Positions 1 to 5,894 of a DNA stretch of 6,834 bases are shown piece after piece. The notes beneath the pieces are model-generated. The model was given only the letters and a program-made list of their open reading frames with translations, was not told the DNA's origin and ran no database searches. The position numbers and the translations under genes were made by a program. Source of the stretch: Deltaproteobacteria bacterium (GTDB taxonomy: Bacteria > Desulfobacterota > Desulfobulbia > Desulfobulbales > Desulfobulbaceae); NCBI GenBank assembly GCA_013151365.1, contig JAADIK010000101.1, positions 1 to 6,834 of the forward strand. The letters run 5' to 3'. Position 1 is the stretch's first letter. Each line of letters opens with the position of its first letter.

Positions 1-6
1 GGAGGG

Positions 7-29
7 GGAGAGGGTCAGGAGAGGGGTCA
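7..29. repeat. Short tandem direct repeat, purine-rich
   Basis: GGAGAGGGTCA (7-17) is followed directly by GGAGAGGGGTCA (18-29), differing by one inserted G. The second copy runs into the GTCAA arm of the dyad at 26-43. This could be the edge of a repetitive extragenic element or a remnant of a mobile element lying to the left, but two copies at a window edge are too little to name a family. Confidence 0.4.
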
Positions 30-43
30 AGTCTGCTGTTGAC
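26..43. repeat. Inverted repeat GTCAA-N8-TTGAC upstream of the toxin gene
   Basis: GTCAA at 26-30 and TTGAC at 39-43 form a perfect 5-bp dyad with an 8-base spacer. The right arm, with the next base, is also a TTGACT hexamer that could act as a -35 box, although no good -10 is seen 16-18 bases after it (TAAGGA at 62-67 is poor). It may be an end of a REP-like element or an operator; the sequence alone does not decide. Confidence 0.3.
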
Positions 44-109
44 TTTTCAGAGGGCAGTGTGTAAGGAAACTGTGTCAAGGGCAGGCACTTTTTTCGTCTC
101 GTTCCATTC

Positions 110-138
110 TTGACAAGTTGTATCTTGCGGGATACAGT
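110..138 (+). promoter_or_regulatory. Candidate promoter with embedded palindromic operator for the toxin-antitoxin pair
   Basis: A perfect TTGACA (110-115) is followed after 17 bases by TACAGT (133-138), a 4/6 match to the -10 consensus. Between and over them lies the palindrome TGTATC (119-124), N6, GATACA (131-136), which covers the spacer and most of the -10. A dyad in this position is where an autoregulating HigA-type antitoxin would be expected to bind. This is inferred from position and symmetry only. If the promoter is real, transcription would start near 145, downstream of the TTG codon at 118, which makes the toxin start uncertain. Confidence 0.45.
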
Positions 139-456
139 AAAAACACGAAATATGAACTCCGAAGTACTAAACAGTACGACAAATGGTTCGCCAAACTGAA
201 AGACTCTTCGGCAAGAATAAGGATCCTGGCCAGGTTGAGCCGGGTTGAAAACGGTAACTTCGGAGATTGTAAACAAATTAACCCCGGCCTGTTTGAGCTG
301 CGTTTTTTCTTTGGCTCCGGTTTGCGAATTTACTACACCGTACAGGGAGGAACAATTGTGTTGCTGATCACCGGAGGAGATAAATCAACCCAGGAAATGG
401 ACATTGAAAAAGCGGCGTCCGTCCTGCAACAACTGGAGGATACCAATGACTATTGA
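118..456 (+). CDS. Type II toxin of the RelE/HigB (phage Gp49-like) family, HI1419 type
   Basis: A small basic protein matching the addiction-module killer proteins that precede an HI1420-type antitoxin; members usually act as ribosome-dependent mRNA interferases. Counting from the TTG, the family core begins at KYELRSTKQYDKW (11-23), has a lysine/arginine-rich helix (26-42), the conserved ELR strand (60-62), a GSGLRIYY segment (66-73, with Arg70 and Tyr72/73) and the strongly typical GGDKSTQ-x2-DI motif (86-96). Full family length is about 100 residues, so the protein looks complete. The start is unsure: there is no in-frame ATG or GTG, TTG 118 has no good ribosome site, and family alignment favours a start near codon 145, which is ACG. 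The stop at 454-456 overlaps the antitoxin start by 11 bases. Its AT content is visibly higher than that of the operon downstream, as expected for a mobile module. Confidence 0.85.
   Translation: MYLAGYSKNTKYELRSTKQYDKWFAKLKDSSARIRILARLSRVENGNFGDCKQINPGLFELRFFFGSGLRIYYTVQGGTIVLLITGGDKSTQEMDIEKAASVLQQLEDTNDY
435..440 (+). promoter_or_regulatory. Ribosome binding site deciding the antitoxin start
   Basis: GGAGGA lies inside the 3' end of the toxin gene, five bases before the ATG at 446. It selects this ATG over the in-frame ATG at 404, which would add 14 residues encoded inside the toxin gene and has no such site. Confidence 0.75.
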
Positions 457-724
457 AACAAAACATTTTGATATTGCCGAGCACCTGAACACCCCGGAAG
501 AGATTCGTTGTTTCCTGCAGGAAGTGGCGGCTACCGGAGACGAATCCGACTTTATTCACGCCTTGAACACCGCGGCCAGGGCAATGGGCATGACCGAGGT
601 GGCTAAAAAAGCCGGGGTTACCCGTGCAAGCCTGTACAAGTCCCTAGCCGAAGACGGCAACCCGAAGTTTACCACTATCAGCAAGGTGACCAAGGCCCTT
701 GGCTGCAAGCTGGCTATAGCTTAA
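446..724 (+). CDS. HigA-like antitoxin (HI1420-type addiction module antidote), helix-turn-helix protein
   Basis: A 92-residue protein that should neutralise the toxin encoded just upstream and repress the shared promoter. The N-terminal part (FDIAEHLNTPEEI, 8-20, and a helix with GDESDFIHAL at 31-40) is the typical lead-in of the HI1420 family. A Cro/C1-type helix-turn-helix covers about 48-67 (GMTEVAKKAGVTRASLYKSL), followed by the family's LAEDGNPKF-x-TISKV stretch (67-81) and a short hydrophobic end. The ATG at 446 is chosen because of the GGAGGA five bases before it and because the family begins just ahead of the conserved FD-x-AEHL. It overlaps the toxin by 11 bases, implying translational coupling. 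Toxin-first order is normal for HigBA-type modules. Confidence 0.88.
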   Translation: MTIETKHFDIAEHLNTPEEIRCFLQEVAATGDESDFIHALNTAARAMGMTEVAKKAGVTRASLYKSLAEDGNPKFTTISKVTKALGCKLAIA

Positions 725-826
725 AACTTGACAAAACCAGGATAATGCCCTAAAGGTTTGCTCGAAAATAAGTTCGTAAGATTGGTGCCGGTATTCGCGG
801 GATTCGTTGCGGCGCTTGAGCGACAC

Positions 827-855
827 TTAACTTGTTGATATTGATTTTCTATTAT
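827..855 (+). promoter_or_regulatory. Candidate sigma-70-type promoter for the hydrogenase-related operon
   Basis: TTAACT (827-832, 4/6 match to TTGACA) and TATTAT (850-855, 5/6 match to TATAAT) are separated by 17 bases in an AT-rich pocket within otherwise GC-rich DNA. Transcription would begin near 862 and give a leader of about 325 bases before the first operon gene, passing through the hairpin at 933-957. If that hairpin terminates efficiently, this promoter would be attenuated, or the real operon promoter lies further down and was not recognised. The call rests on consensus matching only. Confidence 0.3.
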
Positions 856-932
856 AAACCGTGGTGATGGAGTTCGCCCTGATTGTTCCGGCCTGCCGGG
901 ACTAATGACTCCTGGATGTCGTTCTTATGACA

Positions 933-957
933 AAATGCCGTCCCTTGGACGGCATTT
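933..957 (+). terminator. Strong hairpin, probable intrinsic terminator
   Basis: AAATGCCGTCC (933-943), loop CTT (944-946) and GGACGGCATTT (947-957) make a perfect 11-bp stem with a 3-base loop. On the plus strand the stem ends in TTT then CTGG, so the U-tract is short; on the minus strand it runs into TTTTG, slightly better. Placed about 210 bases after the antitoxin and about 230 before the operon, it most simply insulates the two units. An alternative is an attenuator inside the operon leader. Confidence 0.5.
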
Positions 958-990
958 CTGGTGATTAAGAAAGGCAAAGAGGAGAATACG

Positions 991-1191
991 GTGGACGGAG
1001 ACTATTACCCAGACGGCAGACCCCTGAGATATTGCCCTCGCCTTCAGTATCCATTCTTTTTTTCTCACCGTCCGTATCACAGCAAAACCCCTTCGGGACA
1101 TCCCGGCGGGGGGCCGGAACCTCTCTGTGCCGGGTTTCAGGCAGCCAACACTTTTGATGATTTAACAGCCTTGAGGAGAACACTTTCATGA
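991..1191 (+). CDS. Doubtful 66-residue ORF overlapping the first operon gene start
   Basis: A GTG at 991 is preceded by GAGGAG (979-984) with a 6-base gap, a good ribosome site, and the frame stays open to a TGA at 1189-1191 that overlaps the ATG of the HyfC-like gene as ATGA. The deduced protein is not recognisable: it is rich in proline, glycine and aromatic residues, has a run of three phenylalanines, and has no domain or membrane segment. Most likely it is a chance reading through a GC-rich leader; a translated leader peptide coupling to the next gene is possible. I would not count it as a real gene without comparative support. Confidence 0.2.
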   Translation: MDGDYYPDGRPLRYCPRLQYPFFFSHRPYHSKTPSGHPGGGPEPLCAGFQAANTFDDLTALRRTLS

Positions 1192-2132
1192 CCGGCAGAA
1201 TTGTCATTAATCTCCTTCAGGTCATTGTGGTAATGGCCTTCTCTCCCCTTGTCAAAGGGGTACTCAGCCGTCTTGAAGCGATGGTTCAATCAAAGCGCGG
1301 CCCGTGTATTTTTCAGCCATACCGCGATATCTGGAAGCTCCTGCACAAGGAAGAGGTGGTCTCCGAGCAGACCTCGTGGATATTCAGGATTACCCCATAC
1401 GTGGTCTTTATCACCCCGATCTTCGTCACCCTCCTTATCCCGGTGCTGACAAACTATCCCCTGTTTTTCGCCTTCATGGGGGACATGCTCGGCGGCGGCT
1501 TCATCCTGGCGCTCGGCGGTTTTTTCGCGACGATCGCGGCGATTGATACCGGCAACCCCTATGGCCCGATGGGAGCAAGCCGCACGCGGATGGTCGGTTT
1601 TCTCGCCGAGCCCGTGTTCATGATCGTTTTTTTCACCGTCTCCCTGGTGGCGGGTTCAACCATCCCGTACATCGTGCAGGAGGCATGGATAACGCCGCTG
1701 TCGAATTTCTTCGAGCCCTCACACGTACTGGTGATGCTCGCATTCTTCATGCTCATCATTGCGGAGGCGGGCCGGCTGCCGGTCGACAACCCCTCCGGCC
1801 ACTTCGAACTGGCGATGATCGACGAATCCAAGCTTCTCGAATACTCGGGCCGCGGGGCCGCCCTGATGAAGTGGGGCGGGGCCATGAAGTTCTTTGTTCT
1901 GCTCTGTATATTCCTGAATGTCCTTGTTTCTCCCTGGGGACTGGCCGCAGGAACCGGCCTGCCGGAGGTCTTCATGGCCATCCCCCTGGTCCTAGTCAAG
2001 ATATTCGTCTTTATACTCTTCATGGTGATCATCGAGTCATCCCTGGCAAAGCTCAGGCTTTTCCGCATCCCCGAATTCCTGGGCGCGGCGTTTATTACCT
2101 CGATCGCCGCCATGATAATGTACATTTTCTAA
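1188..2132 (+). CDS. hyfC: HyfC/HycD-like (NuoH family) membrane anchor subunit
   Basis: A 314-residue integral membrane protein that in group 4 hydrogenases and complex I docks the iron-sulfur arm to the membrane and passes conformational or proton signals to the antiporter subunits. The NuoH/HyfC signatures are clear: SKRGPCIFQPYRDIWKLLHK (35-54) after the first membrane helix, a GPMGASRTRM-x4-AEP loop (126-142), and AEAGRLPVDNPSGHFEL (192-208) followed by a LEYSGRGAALMKW segment (217-229), giving the conserved acidic cytoplasmic funnel (Glu193, Asp200, Glu207, Glu213, Glu218). About eight hydrophobic helices are visible. The start is supported by GAGGAG nine bases upstream. The gene is first in the operon and is followed after 11 bases by the HyfE-like gene. 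The symbol is by family analogy; the complex as a whole is better described as hydrogenase-related (Ehr). Confidence 0.9.
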   Translation: MTGRIVINLLQVIVVMAFSPLVKGVLSRLEAMVQSKRGPCIFQPYRDIWKLLHKEEVVSEQTSWIFRITPYVVFITPIFVTLLIPVLTNYPLFFAFMGDMLGGGFILALGGFFATIAAIDTGNPYGPMGASRTRMVGFLAEPVFMIVFFTVSLVAGSTIPYIVQEAWITPLSNFFEPSHVLVMLAFFMLIIAEAGRLPVDNPSGHFELAMIDESKLLEYSGRGAALMKWGGAMKFFVLLCIFLNVLVSPWGLAAGTGLPEVFMAIPLVLVKIFVFILFMVIIESSLAKLRLFRIPEFLGAAFITSIAAMIMYIF

Positions 2133-2143
2133 CAGGAGAAACG

Positions 2144-2812
2144 ATGACGGTTTCATCGCTGACACAATTGAATGCACTCACCGGGGGGCTGTTTCTGCTC
2201 TCTACTTTCGGGATCATCGCCATGCGCCAGATCCTGGGATGCCTGAAGATGTTCGTCCTCCAGTCCATCTTCCTGGCAATATCGGCACTACTCCTCGGCT
2301 ACCTGCACCAATCCATCCATCTCTTTGCGGTGGCGGCCATCACCCTGTTGGTAAAACCTACCCTGATCCCGTATCTGCTCCAGCGAACGGTCGGCAACGA
2401 GGTCACGGCGCGCCGGGAGATATCACAACTCATCAACATCCCGACCTCCCTGCTCGTCGCGGTCGGGCTGACCATTGTCTCGTATTTCGTGGCCACACCG
2501 CTCCTGTCCGCCGCCGGCGGAACGACCGCCGGCGTCAACCTGCCCATCGGCATAGCGTGTCTGCTCCTCGGGGCCTACACGGTGACGGTAAGACGGGAAG
2601 CCCTGCCGCAGATCATCGGCATCCTGACCATGGAAAACGGCGCCTTTTTCGCCGGCATCTCCATTGCCCCGGACCTGCCTCTCATCGCGGAGCTGAGTGC
2701 GGCCTTCGATGTCCTGGTCATCGCCCTGGTCATGGGCATCCTGACCAGGAAGATACACGAGCGCATGGGAAGTACAACGGTAAGCGACCTGAAGACACTG
2801 AAGGAGGTATAA
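2144..2812 (+). CDS. hyfE: HyfE-like membrane subunit (NuoK-related)
   Basis: A 222-residue, highly hydrophobic protein, close to the usual HyfE length of about 216. It has an N-terminal group of membrane helices, then the conserved KPTLIPYLL (71-79), a charged cytoplasmic loop (81-95), two or more further helices and the diagnostic LTMENGAFF motif (161-169), with Glu164 in a helix as in the NuoK-like half. A second acidic stretch follows (IAELSAAFDVLVIALVMGIL, 181-200; Glu183, Asp189), then a short hydrophilic tail. HyfE subunits form part of the proton path between the anchor and the antiporter subunits. The ATG follows AGGAG (2134-2138) by five bases. Gene order with HyfC before and HyfF after matches group 4 hydrogenase operons. 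Confidence 0.85.
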   Translation: MTVSSLTQLNALTGGLFLLSTFGIIAMRQILGCLKMFVLQSIFLAISALLLGYLHQSIHLFAVAAITLLVKPTLIPYLLQRTVGNEVTARREISQLINIPTSLLVAVGLTIVSYFVATPLLSAAGGTTAGVNLPIGIACLLLGAYTVTVRREALPQIIGILTMENGAFFAGISIAPDLPLIAELSAAFDVLVIALVMGILTRKIHERMGSTTVSDLKTLKEV

Positions 2813-2818
2813 CAGCGG

Positions 2819-4264
2819 ATGGGACTTCTCTTTATTCTGATCATACCATTGGCGGCAGCGGCCCTCTCCCTGGTGTCGGCGGACAGGAGGTTTGCCCCGG
2901 CAATAACCATTGCCGGAGCCCTTGCCGTATTGGTCCTGGCCCTGAAGACGGCCTTCACGGTCATAAAGGCCGGGGAGATCATCGCCATTGCCGACTGGGT
3001 CTCCTGCAACAGCCTCAGCGCCCTTATTCTCCTGCTGGTGGCCTTCGTGTCCCTGACTGCCGCCGTGTTTTCATGGGGCTACATTGAAGTGCATACGGGC
3101 CCGGACAATGTAAAAAAAATCCAGCGTTACTATATCCGGTTCAACCTCTTTGTCTTCTCGATGCTGGCGGTCGTCCTCTTCTCGCAGGTCGCCCTGGTCT
3201 GGGTGGCAGTGGAGCTGACCACTCTCATGTCGGTTTTCCTGGTGAGTTTCGATAATACCCGCCAGGCGCTTGAGGCGGCCTGGAAATACGTTGTTCTTAC
3301 CTGCATGGGGGCGGCTTTTGCGCTCCTCGGCATCCTGCTGCTGTACTGGGCGATGAAGGGCGCCGGCGGCAAGACCTTTACCTGGGAGGAGCTCACCGCC
3401 GTCTCCCAGGGGATCAACCCCAAAATACTCAAGACCGCCTTTATCTTCATCCTGATCGGCTTCGGCACCAAGGTGGGGCTGGTCCCCATGCACACCTGGC
3501 TTCCCGATGCCCACAGCCAGGCACCTTCGCCCGTCTGCGCCCTCCTGTCGGGCGTGGAGACCACCACGATCCTGTATGTTATCCTGAGACTGCTGCCGAT
3601 CCTCAATGTCTCGCCGTCAATTCATGCCAGTGAGTGGTTCCTGGTATCGGGGCTCGTCTCGGTCGGCGCCGCCGCCTTTCTCCTGATCCAGGTGAAGGAT
3701 TACAAACGGCTCTTCGCCTTCTCCACGGTCGAACATATGGGGATAATCATGGTGGCCGTGGGGCTTGGCGGTTCGGCCGCCCATCTCGGCGCCACCTACC
3801 AGATCCTGAGTCATGCCATTACCAAATCACTCTGCTTCTTTGCCGCCGGCACCACGCTCCTGATCGTCGGCACGAGAGAGATCTCCTCGGTAAGGGGGCT
3901 CATCCGGACATCACCCATAGCCGGCGGCGCCTTTCTGATCGGCGGACTGGCCATTGCGGGAGCGCCGCCGTTCGCCGTCTTCCTGAGCGAGTTCGCCATC
4001 CTGCGGGCCGGCATCGCCGGCGGGCACTATATCGCGATCACCCTGCTGGGCATATTTATCCTAATGGCCTTTGCCGCGGTCATGTTCCATGTCAACAGAA
4101 TGGTCTTCGGCAAGCCGCCCGAGGACATGGTCAAGGTGGCCCTGCCGAAGACGGCAATTATCTCGCTCACCATGGCCCTGGTGCCGGTTATCGTCCTCGG
4201 CCTTTATATACCGGACAGCCTTTACAAGCTGTTACGTCTTGCCGCAGCTTCACTGGGGAGGTGA
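2819..4264 (+). CDS. hyfF: HyfF-like proton-translocating antiporter subunit (NuoM/MrpD type)
   Basis: A 481-residue protein with about 13-14 membrane helices, of the NADH dehydrogenase/Mrp antiporter family, expected to move protons or sodium across the membrane. The key charged residues of the channel are present: Glu132 in VWVAVELTTLM (helix 5), Lys218 in GFGTKVGLVPMHTWLPDAH (214-232), Lys293/Lys296 with the VKDYKRLFAFSTVEHMG segment (292-308), His332/Lys336 in ILSHAITKSL (329-338) and Glu391 in GAPPFAVFLSEF (381-392). The AAGGAGGT at 2801-2808 lies within the end of the HyfE-like gene and is ten bases from the ATG. The stop is four bases before the large-subunit ATG. The symbol is by family; it could equally be called NuoM-like. 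Nothing suggests loss of pump function. Confidence 0.9.
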   Translation: MGLLFILIIPLAAAALSLVSADRRFAPAITIAGALAVLVLALKTAFTVIKAGEIIAIADWVSCNSLSALILLLVAFVSLTAAVFSWGYIEVHTGPDNVKKIQRYYIRFNLFVFSMLAVVLFSQVALVWVAVELTTLMSVFLVSFDNTRQALEAAWKYVVLTCMGAAFALLGILLLYWAMKGAGGKTFTWEELTAVSQGINPKILKTAFIFILIGFGTKVGLVPMHTWLPDAHSQAPSPVCALLSGVETTTILYVILRLLPILNVSPSIHASEWFLVSGLVSVGAAAFLLIQVKDYKRLFAFSTVEHMGIIMVAVGLGGSAAHLGATYQILSHAITKSLCFFAAGTTLLIVGTREISSVRGLIRTSPIAGGAFLIGGLAIAGAPPFAVFLSEFAILRAGIAGGHYIAITLLGIFILMAFAAVMFHVNRMVFGKPPEDMVKVALPKTAIISLTMALVPVIVLGLYIPDSLYKLLRLAAASLGR

Positions 4265-4268
4265 TGTC

Positions 4269-5885
4269 ATGAAGAAGACTACCTGTAAAAGCAGCAGCAT
4301 GAAGGAGTTGCCGGAGGATCTCCCGCCGGGTTGCCGCGGCCCGGTCACGGTAACCGCCGTGGCCGGACGATTCAGCTGCTGCATGGAAGCAAGCGCCGCG
4401 GACATCCCCCCGATATGCAACTGGCTGACCACCAGGCAGGGGTACCGGTTCGCCTCCATAGTCATCGAGGAAATGCCCGCGGAATGGCTGGCCCACTATA
4501 TATTCTACAGCGACAACGGCCAGGGTCCAGTCAGTATCTCGGCCAGGGTCGACAAGGCGGACAATGCGCTGCCCTCCATAAGTCACCTGATACACGCGGC
4601 GGACTGGCACGAACGCGAGATGGAGGACCTCTTCGGGCTTGTTTTCGAGGGCCATCCCCGCCTGGGCGAGTTTGTCCTGCACGAGGAGTGGCCGGAAGGG
4701 ACCAACCCCATGAAGAAAGATTTCGACGCTACCGTTCCCTATATCGACCAGGGACCAAGCTCCAGTTGCAGTTGGCATCCGCCGGCCCTGGTCAGCGAAT
4801 CAGGGGCCTTCATGATGCCAATCGGCCCGGTCTTCTCCGGTTTCGCCGAATCCGCGCACTTCCTGCTCGAAACGGTCGGCGAGGACATCATCAGGATGAT
4901 CCCCCGGTTCTTTTACAAGTACCGCGGGGTGGAAAAGACGGCTGAGGGCCTGCCTGCCGACAGGGCGCTGCTGCTGGCCGAGAGGTTTTCCGGCACCTCC
5001 GCCTTTGCCCATTCCCTGGCCTTCTGCCACGCGGTGGAAGAGATCTGGGGAACCAGGGCGCCCCGGCGGGCCGTGGCGCTTCGGGTCATGCTGGCCGAGC
5101 TGGAACGCTTCCGGCACCACGTCGCGGCCATAGAGGGAATCTGCAGTTCCACGGGCCTCGTGGTCGCCGCCAGCCAGGTGGGCATCCTGGAAGAGGATAT
5201 CCTCAGGTTGTCCTGTAAATTCGCCGGGCACCGCTACCTGTTCGGCCTGAACGTACCGGGCGGCCTGCAGCGGGATTTCAGCGACAGCGAATGCCTGGAA
5301 CTCGCCGGGGCCGTAAAAGAGATCTTCGTGAAATTACAGGACTTGGAAAAGAGGCTGCGCTTCTCCAGCAGTTTTCTCGACCGGCTGGAAGAGGTGGGGA
5401 CGGTCTCGACTGAAGATGCGGTCGATTACGGGCTTGTCGGTCCGGTTGCGCGGGCCTCGGGCGTCTCGGGTGATCTCCGGACCTGCCTGCCCTACGGCGA
5501 TTACGGTTCTTTTGAATTTTCCGTGCCCGTTGAAAAAGAAGGCGACGGCTATGCGCGGCTCCGGATACTTTTTCAGGAGGCGGAGCAGTCGAACAATATC
5601 ATCTCGCAGGCCGTTTCCTCGCTCCCCGGCGGCGGCGTCCTGCAGCCTCTCTCGCCCGGCGCCCGGCCTGCCGGCGCCGCCCTGGGCTGGGCGGAAACCC
5701 CGCTGGGCGCCACGTTTCACTGGGTGAGGCTGGAAGAAGACGGCCGGGTCGCCAGGTACCGCCTGACTACCCCGTCGTTCACCAACTGGCACGGTTTTCA
5801 CCTCTCGGTAGAGGGGTTTGCCTTTCAGGATTTCCCCATAATACTTGCGACCTTCGGGTTGTCAAACGCAGAGTGCGACCGTTAG
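4269..5885 (+). CDS. Hydrogenase-like large subunit, NuoC-NuoD fusion lacking nickel ligands (Ehr type)
   Basis: A 538-residue soluble subunit with the architecture of HycE/HyfG (about 570 residues). The NuoC-like domain (about 25-160) carries WHEREMEDLFGLVFEGHPRL (113-132) and the EEW-x5-PMKKDF tail (139-152). The NuoD/large-subunit domain (about 183-538) has RGVEKTAEG (219-227), AERFSGTSAFAHSLAF (237-252) and AELERFRHH (276-284). The site that binds Ni-Fe in true hydrogenases is missing: CGIC reads S241-G-T-S244, and the C-terminal DPCxxC is absent, the protein ending FGLSNAECDR (529-538) like complex I NuoD. There is no C-terminal extension for a maturation protease. The quinone-site HPSTHG loop of NuoD is also absent. 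ATG 4269 follows GGGGAGG (4255-4261) by seven bases; a 66-residue upstream extension in the same frame would lie inside the HyfF-like gene and is rejected. Family assignment is firm; the reaction is unknown. Confidence 0.9.
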   Translation: MKKTTCKSSSMKELPEDLPPGCRGPVTVTAVAGRFSCCMEASAADIPPICNWLTTRQGYRFASIVIEEMPAEWLAHYIFYSDNGQGPVSISARVDKADNALPSISHLIHAADWHEREMEDLFGLVFEGHPRLGEFVLHEEWPEGTNPMKKDFDATVPYIDQGPSSSCSWHPPALVSESGAFMMPIGPVFSGFAESAHFLLETVGEDIIRMIPRFFYKYRGVEKTAEGLPADRALLLAERFSGTSAFAHSLAFCHAVEEIWGTRAPRRAVALRVMLAELERFRHHVAAIEGICSSTGLVVAASQVGILEEDILRLSCKFAGHRYLFGLNVPGGLQRDFSDSECLELAGAVKEIFVKLQDLEKRLRFSSSFLDRLEEVGTVSTEDAVDYGLVGPVARASGVSGDLRTCLPYGDYGSFEFSVPVEKEGDGYARLRILFQEAEQSNNIISQAVSSLPGGGVLQPLSPGARPAGAALGWAETPLGATFHWVRLEEDGRVARYRLTTPSFTNWHGFHLSVEGFAFQDFPIILATFGLSNAECDR

Positions 5886-5890
5886 GAGGT
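5884..5890 (+). promoter_or_regulatory. Ribosome binding site overlapping the large-subunit stop codon
   Basis: AGGAGGT begins on the last two bases of the TAG stop and sits four bases before the ATG at 5895, fixing the start of the small-subunit gene and implying translational coupling. Confidence 0.75.
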
Positions 5891-5894
5891 CAAC

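Larger units (their letters stand above)
725..1187. other. Intergenic region between the toxin-antitoxin pair and the hydrogenase-related operon
   Basis: This 463-base stretch has no convincing protein gene. It holds a TTGACA at 728-733 with only a weak -10 (TAAAGG, 751-756), a possible promoter at 827-855, a small CCGG-N4-CCGG hairpin (888-899), the strong hairpin at 933-957, a doubtful short ORF from 991 and a GC-rich segment at 1085-1137 able to form nested hairpins. The last bases carry the ribosome binding site of the first operon gene (GAGGAG, 1173-1178). No tRNA, CRISPR or recognised riboswitch was found. Confidence 0.6.

Noticed and set aside
80..100. GGCAC with a following TTTTTTCGTC as a possible sigma-54 promoter
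   Set aside because: The -12 GC dinucleotide at the required spacing is missing (GT is found), so the element does not meet the consensus.
404..445. Earlier ATG for the antitoxin
   Set aside because: It has no ribosome site, its residues would be encoded inside the toxin reading frame, and the family begins at the later ATG at 446, which has GGAGGA upstream.
741..752. GGATAATGCC-like string, also recalling a TPP riboswitch
   Set aside because: It lacks the rest of the aptamer on either side and follows directly on the antitoxin gene; chance.
886..901. CCGG-N4-CCGG hairpin as a terminator
   Set aside because: The stem is only four strong pairs and no T-tract follows on either strand.
1019..1050. 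CTGAGAT motif followed by CCC, recalling part of a TPP riboswitch
   Set aside because: The matching second half (an ACCTGAT-like and GGATAATGCCAGCG-like segment) is absent downstream; the similarity is a few bases.
1559..2125. Long minus-strand open frame (188 codons) opposite the HyfC-like gene
   Set aside because: It is a shadow of the GC-rich codon use of a clearly identified plus-strand membrane gene; its product has no recognisable motif.
4071..4268. Upstream extension of the large-subunit frame into the HyfF-like gene
   Set aside because: The ATG at 4269 has a strong GGGGAGG seven bases upstream, and the extension would read the 3' end of a well-supported gene in another frame, giving an arginine/serine-rich, non-homologous segment.
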